The notes beneath the pieces were generated by a model. That model was not told the origin of the DNA and ran no database searches. It saw only the letters and a program-made list of their open reading frames with translations. The position numbers and the translations under genes are program-made. DNA of 64,000 nucleotides, from contig JAJDBQ010000133.1 of NCBI GenBank assembly GCA_029261255.1, positions 42,805 to 106,804 of the forward strand. Direction: 5' to 3'. Within the stretch, counting starts at the first letter, position 1; each line of letters begins with the position of its first letter. The DNA comes from Nitrospirales bacterium. GTDB lineage: Bacteria; Nitrospirota; Nitrospiria; Nitrospirales; UBA8639. Of this stretch, positions 1 through 11,400 are shown piece by piece.

Positions 1-1
1 C

Positions 2-142
2 CAATACACAGATGCCATGGCCGAACTTCCTGATGTCCGTGAAGACCGAATCGTTCAGATACAAGCCGCCATAGAATCAGGCACCTATTCTGTCTCTTCT
101 CAAAACCTTGCCGATAAACTTATTCAAGACCTCTCAACATAA
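2..142 (+). CDS. flgM: FlgM-like anti-sigma-28 factor, C-terminal fragment (truncated by window edge)
   Basis: Frame 2 reads QYTDAMAELPDVREDRIVQIQAAIESGTYSVSSQNLADKLIQDLST*, typical FlgM C-terminus (VReeRV..I..AI..G.Y.v....A.k). Confidence 0.8.
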   Translation, partial: QYTDAMAELPDVREDRIVQIQAAIESGTYSVSSQNLADKLIQDLST

Positions 143-339
143 TTCATCCCTACTCCATCATCCACTGAATCCAGTCATACCGAGAACATTTCAGAAAAAT
201 ACGCCTCTACTCATTCCCGACATTCTAGTTTTTTTTTGGAGTTGCTGTATATCTTTGGAGATTCGTACTGATTGGTTAGATCACGGCTTGTTTCTTTCTT
301 TTTGGCCTTGTAACCTAAAGCTCCACAACCGACAAAAGA

Positions 340-1002
340 ATGATGAGTATGACCTCTCTCTACCCCGCCATGGGCTCAAATGTTCTCTGGTTAACCATCT
401 CATCTCAGCCAGAAAATCTATTAATTAAATCATCCCTGCTAGGATTAGGACCTGATCATTCTCTTCTGTGTGCGATACCAAGCGATCAGCCGCTCGAATT
501 AATCACCAAAGGATTAACATGTAAGGGCCGCTCATACATTGACGGAGAAATTTATGAATTTGAAACCATGATTCAAGAATTCCTCACACGTCCTCCGGCC
601 ATACGGTTAAAAGCTCCTCTCAATATCGCCCATCAAGCACCACGCTCATTTCCTCGCCTGACAGTCGATCTTCCCGGAGCCGTTCGGCCTCTTAGAAGAA
701 ATGGTGATATTCTTGCCGTGCTTCCTGTACAACTGATCAATCTCTCACCAGCCGGCTGTCAATTCAGCATCGACCCACAGGCCTGGCCAAGAGTTTCTTC
801 CCTGCATCTCTACCTCAGTTGCCGGTTGCCGGGCTCCAATCACCAGTCAAAATTCCACGGAACAATCGAGTCGGTGCATCCCACACAGAACCTCATGGTT
901 GGCATACAATTCATCTTTGAATCAGACCACGATGTTTCCAGGCAAGATGTGTTTCGATGGTTTACCTCTCAACAAGCTAAACTCGTCAATACCACGGCCT
1001 AA
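340..1002 (+). CDS. PilZ-domain / flagellar-brake (YcgR-like) protein
   Basis: 220 aa ORF; RSFPRLTVDLPGAVRPLRRNGDILAVLPVQLINLSPAGCQFSID resembles the PilZ core; sits next to flgM. Confidence 0.6.
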   Translation: MMSMTSLYPAMGSNVLWLTISSQPENLLIKSSLLGLGPDHSLLCAIPSDQPLELITKGLTCKGRSYIDGEIYEFETMIQEFLTRPPAIRLKAPLNIAHQAPRSFPRLTVDLPGAVRPLRRNGDILAVLPVQLINLSPAGCQFSIDPQAWPRVSSLHLYLSCRLPGSNHQSKFHGTIESVHPTQNLMVGIQFIFESDHDVSRQDVFRWFTSQQAKLVNTTA

Positions 1003-1314
1003 CCCGCCTTTACCCAACACCCTGCCCGCCACCCCAAAAGGACATTCTGCACACCTCCATATTGCCTCTTTCTGTTTTTCTCCAGACTCAGACCTATCCA
1101 ATACTCTCAGCTTCGACCCTACTGAGTCGCTTATTCTTTCGACGAGAATCATGAGGTGGCGCCTCTTTTCGTCACCCACGCCTACCGTGCATGAGCCAGT
1201 TGCCTGCTCAGGAGACTTCTGATTACAATAAACACCACTATTCCTTGAATTTTAGCTGTACTATTTGACTGGGATCAGATTTCTTGATCGTGCCATTTAC
1301 CGAGGACGTGTCTC

Positions 1315-2391
1315 ATGACTGAGCGCATTAACAACCAAAATATTATTGACATCACCCCGCTTCCTGCCCCAAAGCACATGCAGGAAATACTCCCCCTACC
1401 ACACGAAACCGGACAAATGGTGCTGAAGGCACGACAAGCCATCAGAAGCATCCTTCGTGGCGACGATACCCATCGTCTCGTCGTCATCATTGGCCCCTGT
1501 TCCATTCATGATCCGGAAGCTGCAATCGAATATGCCGAACAGCTCAAGCGCGTCGCTGATCGAGTACAAGAACATCTCCTCGTGATCTCACGAACGTATT
1601 TTGAAAAACCGCGTACGACCGTGGGGTGGAAAGGCCTGATCAATGATCCCACTCTCGATGGATCATGTGATATCGGTGCTGGATTTGAATTAGCCCGTTC
1701 AATCTTACTGAAAATCAATCAATTGGGGATGCCCTGTGCCACAGAGTTTCTGGATCCCGTCACTCCTCAGTATATTTCAGATCTGATTAGCTGGTCAGCC
1801 ATTGGTGCGCGCACCACTGAAAGCCAAACCCATCGAGAAATGGCGAGTGGCCTCTCTATGCCTGTCGGGTTAAAAAATGGGACGGACGGAGGGCTCCAAG
1901 TTGCACTCAATGCCATGATTGCTGCTCGACACCCCCAAAGTTTCATTGGGGTGAATGCTGATGGTCTCACTTCTATCATTAAAACCAACGGAAATCCCGA
2001 ACGACACATCGTTCTTCGCGGTGGAGGCGGACGCGTTAATTACAATCCTGAAGACATTTCTGAAGCTGTCCGTTGTCTCTCAAAAGAAGACATCAGCCGT
2101 CCCGTCATGGTTGATTGTTCCCATGGGAATTCCGAAAAAGACCACACACGGCAGGTACCCGTTGCTCAATCAGTGGTCAAGCAATTCATCGAAGGACAAC
2201 AGGCCATTATGGGCCTGTTGATCGAAAGCAATCTTAAACCCGGAAATCAGAAATGGGAGGCTGGAAAATCGTTGGAACGGGGAGTATCAATTACCGATGC
2301 CTGCATTGGATGGGAAGATACAGAGCATCTCCTTGATGAATTGGCAGAGTCCTTAGATAAATCAACCAAATCGACTTCTGTTTCTGGTTAA
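1315..2391 (+). CDS. aroG: 3-deoxy-7-phosphoheptulonate synthase (class I DAHP synthase)
   Basis: 358 aa; IGPCSIHDPEAAIEYA, RTYFEKPRTTVGWKGLINDP, GARTTESQTHREMASGLSMPVGLKNGTDG motifs. Confidence 0.95.
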   Translation: MTERINNQNIIDITPLPAPKHMQEILPLPHETGQMVLKARQAIRSILRGDDTHRLVVIIGPCSIHDPEAAIEYAEQLKRVADRVQEHLLVISRTYFEKPRTTVGWKGLINDPTLDGSCDIGAGFELARSILLKINQLGMPCATEFLDPVTPQYISDLISWSAIGARTTESQTHREMASGLSMPVGLKNGTDGGLQVALNAMIAARHPQSFIGVNADGLTSIIKTNGNPERHIVLRGGGGRVNYNPEDISEAVRCLSKEDISRPVMVDCSHGNSEKDHTRQVPVAQSVVKQFIEGQQAIMGLLIESNLKPGNQKWEAGKSLERGVSITDACIGWEDTEHLLDELAESLDKSTKSTSVSG

Positions 2392-2439
2392 TAGGACGAC
2401 GACCCCTTGAAAAGAATGTTGACTTGTTTTGTTACAAAT

Positions 2440-2958
2440 TTACGAATGTGAAGAAAGATCCGGGATGGGATCTGTTTTAGGCGATGTTGCTTCACCCGCA
2501 TGCTCATGAGTATGACAGCCGAGGTGATGACAAAGTCGGCGATTCCAAAAACCTGCCCACGCGATTAACGACGCCCCTAATACATCGAGAAAAATTTCCG
2601 TTCTACTACTCGGCTCTACCCAAAGATGGGAAATGACTAAGACAATAAGACCAAGAATCGTCAACACTGCTGGACGGATATCACGATGACGAGGATATGT
2701 AGCCAACAAGCCAAACCCTGCTAAGAGCGCAATGACACCCACGAACACCCACTCCGTTGTCTGTGCCAAAAACACGCCTAAGATTCCATCCAAGCCATCC
2801 CAGGAATGAGCCGCGATTACAGGAAGTGCTAATAATGCCAAAGGTGTCACGGCACAATGAACAGCACAAATCAGGGAAGCAATAGATCCCGCTTTAGAAA
2901 GTTTGGGACCAAACGTACTCATTCTCTGAGGTTCTTCGATTATTGGCATTGTGGACAA
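2440..2958 (-). CDS. MerC-domain membrane protein (copy 1)
   Basis: SLICAVHCAVTPLALLALP and FWNRRLCHHLGCHTHEH motifs; multi-TM; overlaps the 3' end of the upstream fur-like gene. Confidence 0.8.
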   Translation of the reverse strand: MSTMPIIEEPQRMSTFGPKLSKAGSIASLICAVHCAVTPLALLALPVIAAHSWDGLDGILGVFLAQTTEWVFVGVIALLAGFGLLATYPRHRDIRPAVLTILGLIVLVISHLWVEPSSRTEIFLDVLGASLIAWAGFWNRRLCHHLGCHTHEHAGEATSPKTDPIPDLSSHS

Positions 2959-3362
2959 AATCCTGTAAATTCCAAAGTATGATCACCCACCACAAATTTT
3001 GTTCGCTCTTCAATCAATTTTGTCAATTTCTTTAGGGGGCATAAGAGTAAATCCACAATTTTCCCACACACCTGGCACCGAATATGATGATGATGCTTGC
3101 GCCCCTCTTTCAATTCATAGCGTGATTGGCCTTCATGATGAAGGTCCAATTGGGCAACAAGACCAAGATCTTTCAAGACATTAACCGTTCGATACACCGT
3201 CACCAAATCAATCGCCACCTGGTCTTCCTGTAATTGTGCGAAAATCTCAGAAGCACTCAATGGCTCGTGCGTTCGTTCGAGCAAAGACAACACAGCCTTT
3301 CTCGTACGAGTCATCCTCCGCCCCGTCGCCTTCAACCCTTGACTAATAATCTTCTCTAACAT
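2940..3362 (-). CDS. Fur/Zur-family transcriptional regulator (copy 1, canonical metal ligands)
   Basis: MLEKIISQGLKATGRRMTRTRKAVL..IDLVTVYRTVNVL..KHHHHIRCQVCGKIVDL..GFCPQCQ; ATG at 3362 preferred over track start because the operator-like palindrome lies at 3411-3429. Confidence 0.9.
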   Translation of the reverse strand: MLEKIISQGLKATGRRMTRTRKAVLSLLERTHEPLSASEIFAQLQEDQVAIDLVTVYRTVNVLKDLGLVAQLDLHHEGQSRYELKEGRKHHHHIRCQVCGKIVDLLLCPLKKLTKLIEERTKFVVGDHTLEFTGFCPQCQ

Positions 3363-3410
3363 TGAATCTTCCTTCACTCCGCAACTCTGAAGATTAACAG
3401 CATAACCTTT

Positions 3411-3429
3411 ATTGCAAGTCTCTTGCAAG
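3411..3429. promoter_or_regulatory. Candidate Fur/Zur-like operator (ATTGCAAGTCTCTTGCAAG), with an overlapping second half-match to its right
   Basis: 16/19 identical to the perfect palindrome at 13214-13232; ~50 bp upstream of the fur start codon. Confidence 0.6.
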
Positions 3430-3784
3430 TAACATTGCGCGGTAGCGTGGTCAATATCTTCGGCATAATCGTAGTGGCTTCAATCTCTTGAAGCTGCCTT
3501 CTTGAGCTACGCCGATAGGAACATATTGAAGGATTGCTTTATCAACAAGGAGATATGGAGATCACCACGGCGATACCATGCCTGTCAGCCAGCATGCCTC
3601 GAAAATAACAAGCCATTTCACAGAGACACAAGATTAATCCTACTTGGAGGAAATGCAGTAGAGAAGAACAGGTACCGAGAAGAGGACGGCCTTTACAACT
3701 TTATGCAGATACTGGCGGGCTCAATCAGTCAATTTTGAGCTGAAGACTCTTAAGAGCAAAAGTCATCAAAGAAGGAAAGATAGT

Positions 3785-4339
3785 TTATTCCAGTAGCAAA
3801 TCAGCTCGTCGATTAAACTGATGACAGCGACTCTCATCATCAACATCACAAAGAACAAGTAGATTACCAAAAGATATAATACGAACCCGTGTTCGGGGAA
3901 TGCCAAGATTAGCCAAGTACTCTTTTACAGCTTTTGCTCTCTTGACACCTAGGACCATGTTATAACTCTCACTCCCTCGAACGTCTGCGTGTCCCTCAAT
4001 CGTCAACTCATAGCGTGAAAAATGTGTCATCCATTTTGCTGTGGCATCCAAACGATCCTTGACTTCGGGTGTGATTTCCCAGCTATTAAAAGGAAAATAG
4101 ATCGTGGGGAATGGCTCTGCCTCTGCTTGCAGAGTAGAGGCACTCTCTTCTGTATCCCCAGGTACAACCATACGTTCTGAGAGATGTGAAGGCTCTAAAG
4201 TAGGAGGCGCAGTAAGAGAAGTTAATGTCGGGCTTAGTTGCCCTGGTTGGATAGCCTCAGAGCTCTGGTGATTCATCGAGAGGGATTCACAGCCCCAGGC
4301 CGCCAATAGCATAATTGATACAATCAGTCGTAGAAACAT
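3785..4339 (-). CDS. OmpA-family (Pal-like) lipoprotein
   Basis: LLAAWGCESL lipobox-like N-terminus; YFPFNSWEITPEVKDRLD..LTIEGHADVRGSESYNMVLGVKRAKAVKEYL OmpA motif. Confidence 0.88.
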   Translation of the reverse strand: MFLRLIVSIMLLAAWGCESLSMNHQSSEAIQPGQLSPTLTSLTAPPTLEPSHLSERMVVPGDTEESASTLQAEAEPFPTIYFPFNSWEITPEVKDRLDATAKWMTHFSRYELTIEGHADVRGSESYNMVLGVKRAKAVKEYLANLGIPRTRVRIISFGNLLVLCDVDDESRCHQFNRRADLLLE

Positions 4340-4505
4340 AAAGCAATTCCCCCCGTTTTCATGTGTTTTTCGGTTCCGGAAGTTCAGGACTTAAGGATCG
4401 CTCAAGGACACTGTGGATTATCGAGGTGGGTCAGTAGCAACCTAAAACGCTAAAAACTACCTATTTTCTACAATGATCAATAAGTGGGGGGGGGGAAGGC
4501 CGGAT

Positions 4506-4709
4506 TTAACTTTCTCTCTCAACACGAGAGTTTTGTTTACTTTCAATCACTTGCACTGGTGATAATCCTCCCTCAACCGAGGAAAAAGCATCAACCAAAC
4601 TCCCACTGATCAGATGAAGTCCGCCTGCCAGCACGAGTCCGATAAGCGTGATCAACAGTGAATACTCAATTGCTGCTGTCCCTCGTTCATCGCTAAGAAA
4701 TTGTCCCAT
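4506..4709 (-). CDS. Flp/Fap-type pilin subunit
   Basis: MGQFLSDERGTAAIEYSLLITLIGLVLAGGL: Flp prepilin motif; inner ATG chosen. Confidence 0.8.
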   Translation of the reverse strand: MGQFLSDERGTAAIEYSLLITLIGLVLAGGLHLISGSLVDAFSSVEGGLSPVQVIESKQNSRVERES

Positions 4710-5173
4710 CTCAAACGCCTCCTTTGTGACTCTCATGCATACTGAATGCTTGAGAGTTCTTACTATGCAAGGGACAAACCACACACCTCTGCGAGTCCTC
4801 TTCCCTTTCATTCACTTCACTTGTTGAAGGTCACCGATGTGGTCTAGTTCTTTAGAGCGATACGACAATTTGGTCTAGACCCTACACCGACAAAGATACC
4901 AACAGTTTCTATGTAAATGAGTGGTATCAGCCCAAAATCCGAATAGAACGTAACTAGAGAAAACAAAAACGACTAGAACCATGTTCGCTACAGCGACAAA
5001 AAATCAATGAATGCCTCAAAAGTCCTACCCCAAACAGCTGTACTTTGTGCCAGAAACACTCGAAGTCTCGAGAACACCTCATGTAGGTATAGACTGGCCT
5101 CAAAAAATCCTAGTGATTTAAAAAAATGAACTAAGCCAAGCGTTCATTGACTCCTTGAGCAAGACATGTCAAC

Positions 5174-5194
5174 ATACCCTAACCCATAGGGTAT
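5174..5194. promoter_or_regulatory. CsoR-type operator: perfect inverted repeat ATACCCTA-ACCCA-TAGGGTAT
   Basis: 8-bp perfect arms, 5-nt spacer, directly upstream of the csoR-like gene. Confidence 0.8.
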
Positions 5195-5234
5195 GGGTAC
5201 TTCACGGAAATTCATTAACCCAGGAAGGAAGGCC

Positions 5235-5498
5235 ATGAAGCCCGACATTCGTGCTGCTGCAGTCAAACGTTTGGCCTACATTGAAGGCCACTTGAATGGA
5301 GTCCGTAATATGTTGGAGGAAGACCGATACTGTGTCGACATCCTGAAACAGACACACGCCATTCGAAAAGCCATCGAAAAATTTGAAAGCCTCCTTCTAG
5401 ATGGACATCTCCGCACATGCGTCGTGGATGGCATTCAAAAAGGAAAAGCAGAAAAAATCATTGAAGAACTTCGCTCACTCTATACTGTTGGACGATAA
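5235..5498 (+). CDS. csoR: CsoR/RcnR-family (DUF156) metal-sensing repressor
   Basis: KRLAYIEGHLNGVRNMLEEDRYCVDILKQTHAIRKAIEKFESLLLDGHLRTCV; ATG at 5235 rather than 5193, which lies inside the operator. Confidence 0.9.
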   Translation: MKPDIRAAAVKRLAYIEGHLNGVRNMLEEDRYCVDILKQTHAIRKAIEKFESLLLDGHLRTCVVDGIQKGKAEKIIEELRSLYTVGR

Positions 5499-5604
5499 AG
5501 AGGGTGTTAAATACTGAGAATATCAAAGAGCAAGCAAAATCAGGAACATATTGACTAGCAGCGGCTTCGTGTCGGTTCAAAAAATCCGTTCAGCAAGGCC
5601 ACTT

Positions 5605-5649
5605 CGGCAGGCATGGAACCACTAGTCTGTCAGCCGTAGCCTTGGCGAA
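5605..5649. repeat. 45-bp dispersed repeat, copy 1 (copy 2 at 61002-61046)
   Basis: CGGCAGGCATGGAACCACTAGTCTGTCAGCCGTAGCCTTGGCGAA; 43/45 identical to copy 2. Confidence 0.9.
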
Positions 5650-5703
5650 AATTGGCGGCCTTTTGCAACACCCCGTAAACAATTTCAGAAAAGGAGATGT
5701 AGA

Positions 5704-5925
5704 ATGAAGGTAGCACAACATTTTCCCATTGAAGGAATGACCTGCGGCAATTGCGTACGACACGTGGAGCAGGCGCTAAAGAGTCTCTCCGGCATTTCAC
5801 AGCTTGAGGTGAATCTCGAAAAACATGAAGCTCTGGTTGAATACGATTCAACACTTCTCACACGTGAAGCCATGGCATCAGCACTTAAAGATGCTGGGTA
5901 CACGATGGGGGAACCTGTCGATTGA
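5704..5925 (+). CDS. copZ: Copper chaperone, HMA domain
   Basis: FPIEGMTCGNCVRHVEQALKSLSG..LEVNLEKHEALVEYD. Confidence 0.9.
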   Translation: MKVAQHFPIEGMTCGNCVRHVEQALKSLSGISQLEVNLEKHEALVEYDSTLLTREAMASALKDAGYTMGEPVD

Positions 5926-5937
5926 CGATGGTTAACT

Positions 5938-8442
5938 ATGAGTATTGAATTAACACATGCCTCCTTCCCCGTCCGTGGGATGACCTGTGCTGCTTGCGTG
6001 AATCATGTTGAACGAGCATTAACAGCCACGCCCGGTGTGACTGAGGCATCAGTAAATTTCGCAACAGAAACGGCCTCCGTCGATTTCGATCCAACAATAG
6101 CAACATCTGAATTGTTGACCCATGCCGTGAAAGAAGCTGGCTATGAAATTCCAGTTCAGTCGCGCACAGTAAAAATTGGAGGAATGTCCTGTGCCTCCTG
6201 TGTGAGCCATGTAGAAAAAGCCTTACGCACAATACCCGAAGTACTATCAGCAGACGTCAATTTAGCGACACATACAGCCAGATTTTCATCCTGGCCGGAT
6301 ACCGTTGCACATGCTGCCCTACAGCAAGCAATTACGAATGCCGGATACACCATCATTCCAGATTCAGAAACAGAGCGATCCGCCAAAATAGCATCCGTAC
6401 AATCCGAAGAAGACAAGGCTCCACTGCTCTTGAAAAAAGCCATTCTCAGCGGGATCGCTGGGTTACTAGTGATGATGGGGAGTATGAATCTCCTTCCGGG
6501 CTTCTCTGCCTTCACTCTCCAGACACGTCATGTAATCTTATTCTTTATCACCAGTTTGGTCATTTTTTGGGCCGGACGATCAATCTATACGGCTGCCTGG
6601 AATGCCGCACGTCACCAAGCTGTCAACATGAACACGCTCATAGCCGTCGGCACCATGGCTGCTTTTGGCTACAGCACGCTTGCAACATTCTCACCTTCGT
6701 TTTTTGAAGCAAGCGGAATACCAGCAGCGGTCTACTATGACACGTCAATTATCATTATCGCCCTGATCCTTTTTGGTCGTTACTTGGAAACTGGGGCCAA
6801 GAATCAAACTTCCTCAGCTATTCACAAGCTCATGAACTTACGACCAAAAACAGCCAGAATTCGGCGAGGGGCTGAAGAGCAAGATATCGAGATCGAAATG
6901 GTTCAATCAGGCGATATGATAGTCGTTCGTCCAGGTGAGCAAATCCCAGTCGATGGCGTCGTCACAGAAGGACAATCTTCCGTCAATGAAGCCATGCTGA
7001 CAGGCGAAAGCTTACCGGTGGAAAAAGAGCCAGGGTCCAAGGTCTTTACGGGGACAATGAATGTATCTGGAAGCTTTCTTTTCCAGGCATCCGCCATTGG
7101 GAAAGATACGGTGCTCGCGCGCATTGTTCATCTTGTGCAGGAAGCCCAGGGGTCAAAACCCCCAATTCAACGCGTTGCAGACTATATTGCGAGCATCTTC
7201 GTTCCAGTAGTTTTAGGTATAGCCACAATAGCTTTTTTTCTGTGGTGGGGCTTGGGTCCTGACCCTTCAATGACATACGCGGTACTGACATTCGTCGCCA
7301 TACTGATAATTGCCTGTCCTTGTGCTTTGGGCTTGGCCACACCCACAGCCATTATGGTGGGAACTGGCCGAGGAGCCGAACAGGGCATCTTGATTCGTCA
7401 TGCCGAAGCATTGGAGACGGTGCATCAGGTCGACATCATTGTCTTAGATAAAACCGGGACATTAACTCAAGGGGTCCCCACCGTCACAGACATCGTCTCT
7501 CCACGATGGAATCAGGAAGAACTCCTTCGTCTTGCGGCATCGTTAGAACGCCGATCGGAACATCCCCTCGCTCAGGCCATTGTCGAACATGCCACCCAAC
7601 AATCCCTCCGACTTGATGAGCCTGAGAATTTCGAGAACACACCTGGGCAAGGTGTCAAAGGCAACGTCACAGGAGAAGTCGTGATAGTTGGCAATACTAC
7701 ATTCATCATCAATCTCTTAGGGAGTCAAAGCTTAGACGGATTTTCTGACTCAATGACATCACTCGCACAAATGGGAAAAACTCCAATCCTAGTCGCCATC
7801 AACGGACATGTTGAAGGAATCATTGGTGTCGCCGATACGATTCGACCCGAATCAAAAGAAGCCATTCAACAACTCACTAACGCTGGATTAGAAGTCGTGA
7901 TGTTAACGGGAGATCATCATGATGTGGCCGCAGCCATTGCCTACGAACTAGGCATTATCAATTTCTTAGCTGAAATACTACCCGATCAAAAAGCTGCAGA
8001 AATTCAAAAACTTCAACAGAATGGAAATAGACGCGTGGCCATGGTGGGAGACGGGATCAATGACGCCCCTGCGCTCGCTCAAGCAGATGTCGGGATCGCA
8101 TTGGGAACGGGAACCGATGTGGCCATGGAAACCGCTCAGATCACGCTAATGAGTAGCGACATTCGAGGCATTTACAAGGCCATTCAATTAAGTCGAGCAA
8201 CGATGCGGACGATTCATCAAAACTTATTTTGGGCATTTGCCTATAATATTGTCCTCATACCTCTTGCAGCCGGCATTCTTTACCCGCTTTTTCAGTCAAT
8301 AGGCGGTGTACCCAATGAACTACAATGGCTGTTTGGCGAATACGGCTTTCTCCAACCCATCATGGCTGCAACAGCCATGGCCTTGAGTTCAGTCAGTGTC
8401 GTCAGTAATTCGCTCCGCCTCAAAAATGTCTCTTTCACCTGA
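5938..8442 (+). CDS. copA: Copper-translocating P1B-type ATPase
   Basis: Two GMTCAAC/GMSCASC HMA domains, [52 protein letters not shown]. Confidence 0.97.
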   Translation: MSIELTHASFPVRGMTCAACVNHVERALTATPGVTEASVNFATETASVDFDPTIATSELLTHAVKEAGYEIPVQSRTVKIGGMSCASCVSHVEKALRTIPEVLSADVNLATHTARFSSWPDTVAHAALQQAITNAGYTIIPDSETERSAKIASVQSEEDKAPLLLKKAILSGIAGLLVMMGSMNLLPGFSAFTLQTRHVILFFITSLVIFWAGRSIYTAAWNAARHQAVNMNTLIAVGTMAAFGYSTLATFSPSFFEASGIPAAVYYDTSIIIIALILFGRYLETGAKNQTSSAIHKLMNLRPKTARIRRGAEEQDIEIEMVQSGDMIVVRPGEQIPVDGVVTEGQSSVNEAMLTGESLPVEKEPGSKVFTGTMNVSGSFLFQASAIGKDTVLARIVHLVQEAQGSKPPIQRVADYIASIFVPVVLGIATIAFFLWWGLGPDPSMTYAVLTFVAILIIACPCALGLATPTAIMVGTGRGAEQGILIRHAEALETVHQVDIIVLDKTGTLTQGVPTVTDIVSPRWNQEELLRLAASLERRSEHPLAQAIVEHATQQSLRLDEPENFENTPGQGVKGNVTGEVVIVGNTTFIINLLGSQSLDGFSDSMTSLAQMGKTPILVAINGHVEGIIGVADTIRPESKEAIQQLTNAGLEVVMLTGDHHDVAAAIAYELGIINFLAEILPDQKAAEIQKLQQNGNRRVAMVGDGINDAPALAQADVGIALGTGTDVAMETAQITLMSSDIRGIYKAIQLSRATMRTIHQNLFWAFAYNIVLIPLAAGILYPLFQSIGGVPNELQWLFGEYGFLQPIMAATAMALSSVSVVSNSLRLKNVSFT

Positions 8443-8476
8443 ACCATTTTGCACGCTCTCTTTGACCATCTCTAAA

Positions 8477-11400
8477 TCATGCTGGACTGCTCGACATCTT
8501 TTTTAGTAGTGCCGCTTGAATGGCTCGAGCCATATCATCCATCAGCACTGGCTTTGTGAGATACGCTTGAAGCCCCATCGCTTCGGCTTTCGTCTCATTC
8601 ATCGTGTAGCTGAACCCAGAACACAAAATCACTGGAAAGTTTGGCTGCAATCGCATGACGTGTTGAGCCAAGAGTTCTCCAGTCATCCCAGGCATAGTTT
8701 GATCCGTCACTAAGACATCATAGTGAGCTGAATTCTTCTCAAAAGCTTCCAAGGCATCAGCGGCATTCGTAAAAACAATGACACGATAGCCTAACGCTTC
8801 CAGCGTATCTTTACCCCAACGTGCAATAGAGAGCTCATCATCCACAAACATCACGGTACCTTGTCCAAAAGAAGAACCACGCGTCACCGAAACGGTTGCC
8901 CCCATGCTTGGCATTGATGTCGAACAAGGAAGATATACAAAAAACGTTGTGTTCTCCCCTTCATGACTTTCCACCTGAATGGTCCCTCCATGACTCGTAA
9001 TGACGCCATGAATGACTGAAAGTCCCATTCCTGTTCCCTCACCCACCGCTTTTGTGGTAAAGAATGGGTCGAATATTCGCTTTTGAATATTAGGAGAAAT
9101 ACCCTTACCAGAATCAGAAAAAGTGAGACGAATATATGAGCCAATCGTGAGACCATCCTGCAAGAGACTGTTTCCTTCGTCGACTCGAATCTGATCAAGT
9201 TTGACAAATAAGGTCCCGCCCGATTCACGCATAGCGTATTCAGCATTAGCCCCAAGATTCATCACAACTTGATGAATTTGCGTCGCATCAGCCAGCACCG
9301 GAGACGTTGTCGCATCCAAATCTACTTCTAAGGAAATTGTGGAGGGAAGGGATGCCCGAAGTAAATTCGAAGCTTCCGCCACAATAGACTGAAGAAACAG
9401 GACTTTTTTCCCTGATTCATCTTGTCGACTAAATGTCAATATTTGACGAACAAGCTTCTTGGCTCGATAGCCTGCCTTGAGAACTTCTCGCAAACGAGGG
9501 ACCACGCCACTGGTGCCACTACTTTGTGCCATGGCCAATTCGGTGTAGCCAATAATAGAAGACAAGATATTATTAAAATCATGAGCAATCCCACCGGCCA
9601 AGGTCCCGATTGCTTCCATTTTTTGGGCTTGGCGCAATTGCTCTTCACTTTTCCGCAAGGCTTCTTCCGTCTGACGCCGCTCTGTTAAGTCACGGACAAA
9701 TCCACTAAAAAGAAACGTGCCTTTTGAGCGTACGGCAGTCATCGCAAACTCAAGAGGAAATTCATGACCATCGCGATGTAAGCCAGATAACTCCGTCCGA
9801 TGGTTTAAGACCTCACTCAACCCCGTTCGAACATACTGTTGTAAGCCCTCAAGATATCCTTCTCGATAGGATGGAGGAATGACCGTGTCGACCAAGGATA
9901 GACCAATGATCTCTTCACGAGACCACCCAAACATTCGCTCTGCCTGCGAATTCCAACTCAGAATATGTCCGGTCTCCTTAAAGATGACCACTGCATCAAG
10001 TGCCGTATCCAATACCATGCGAGTCTGTTCCTCACCTTCTCGCAAGGCCATTTCCGTATTTTTTCGTTGCATAAACTGCCCGATTTGGCTACTCAGTGAT
10101 AACATTTGATGAAGGAGAGCTTGATCGGGCTCTTGAATTTCCCGGCTAAAAAATTCCATGACACCGAAAATAGCCGGACCTAACTGAATCGGAAAGGCAA
10201 AAGCGGCATGCAACCCTTCTTTTGAGGCCATTGGTGCACGAGGAAAATTGGAATCTTGGACAGCGTCCGTAATCCAAACTGGCTGGCCTTCGTCCCACGT
10301 CCGACCCGGCAGACCAACACCTTTTGCAAATGACATCTGCTGCGTCAAATTCACAAAACGAGAAAACCGATCTGGCGAAGCCTGCCAAACTTCGACGCAA
10401 CGTAACACCGGTGACTCTTGATCAACTTGCCAGAGAATTCCCACCTGCCAGCCTATACTTTCACAAACAGCTCGAAGAATTTCCGGCGTCGCCTCATGAA
10501 TCGTCATACATTCTGCCAAGACTTGAGCCACAGCATATTGGGCAGCCAAGCGACGTTCAGCCATTTTCTGCTCAGTCATGTCCCGTAACAACACCGTAAA
10601 GAGTCGATGCCCCCAAAGAGGCGATTCCGTCAACGTCAACGTGAGTGGAAAAACCGTCCCATCTTTTCTCTGGGCCTGAAATTCCTTCACGACAGCGGCC
10701 ATTTTGGTCGTGCCCTGGGAGCGGTAGGTCAATAAAAACGTATCACACGGATTATGATCAGATGAAACAAACAAGGTCTGAAAGGGTTGCCCGATCATTT
10801 CATCCTTGTGGTAGAGAAACAAGGACTCTGCGGCTGCATTAAACGTTTCAATTGTTGAATATTCATTAAACGTCACGATGCCCTCACCAGCACTGGCAAC
10901 AATAGCCCGACTGGTTGCTTCATCATCTGGAATATTTTGAGGTCCTGAATCCTTGCGAAAAAAAATAAATATGCCACCCAACAACATGGCCAGCAATTGC
11001 ATGAGCCCGATTCCCACACCAGACTGCAAGTAGGGCAATCGTATTTCTTGAAGATCCAGTGTGGCGGCCACACCGAAAGACTCGCCAACAAATGGGACAT
11101 AGACGGCAAGGACGGTTCTCCCCTGTTCATCGGAGAGAAGCGTCGGCTCCTCCTGCCCCGAAGTATTCGATTGCACGAGAATGTGTTTCCCGCTGACAAA
11201 AATTATTCTCCCCGTTTCTCCAAAGCGATGAAATCCTGATTGAGCATCAAAAATATACTTCATTCGATCTGCCCTTTGGACCTCAACTCTAGGGGCATCC
11301 CTCTCTTCAATGGTGCTGATGATTTCTAGCTGTTGAGCATGGACGAGAGCGAGATCCAGTAAACGAACTCTCTCCCGTTCGATTGATCCCAAATACAACC

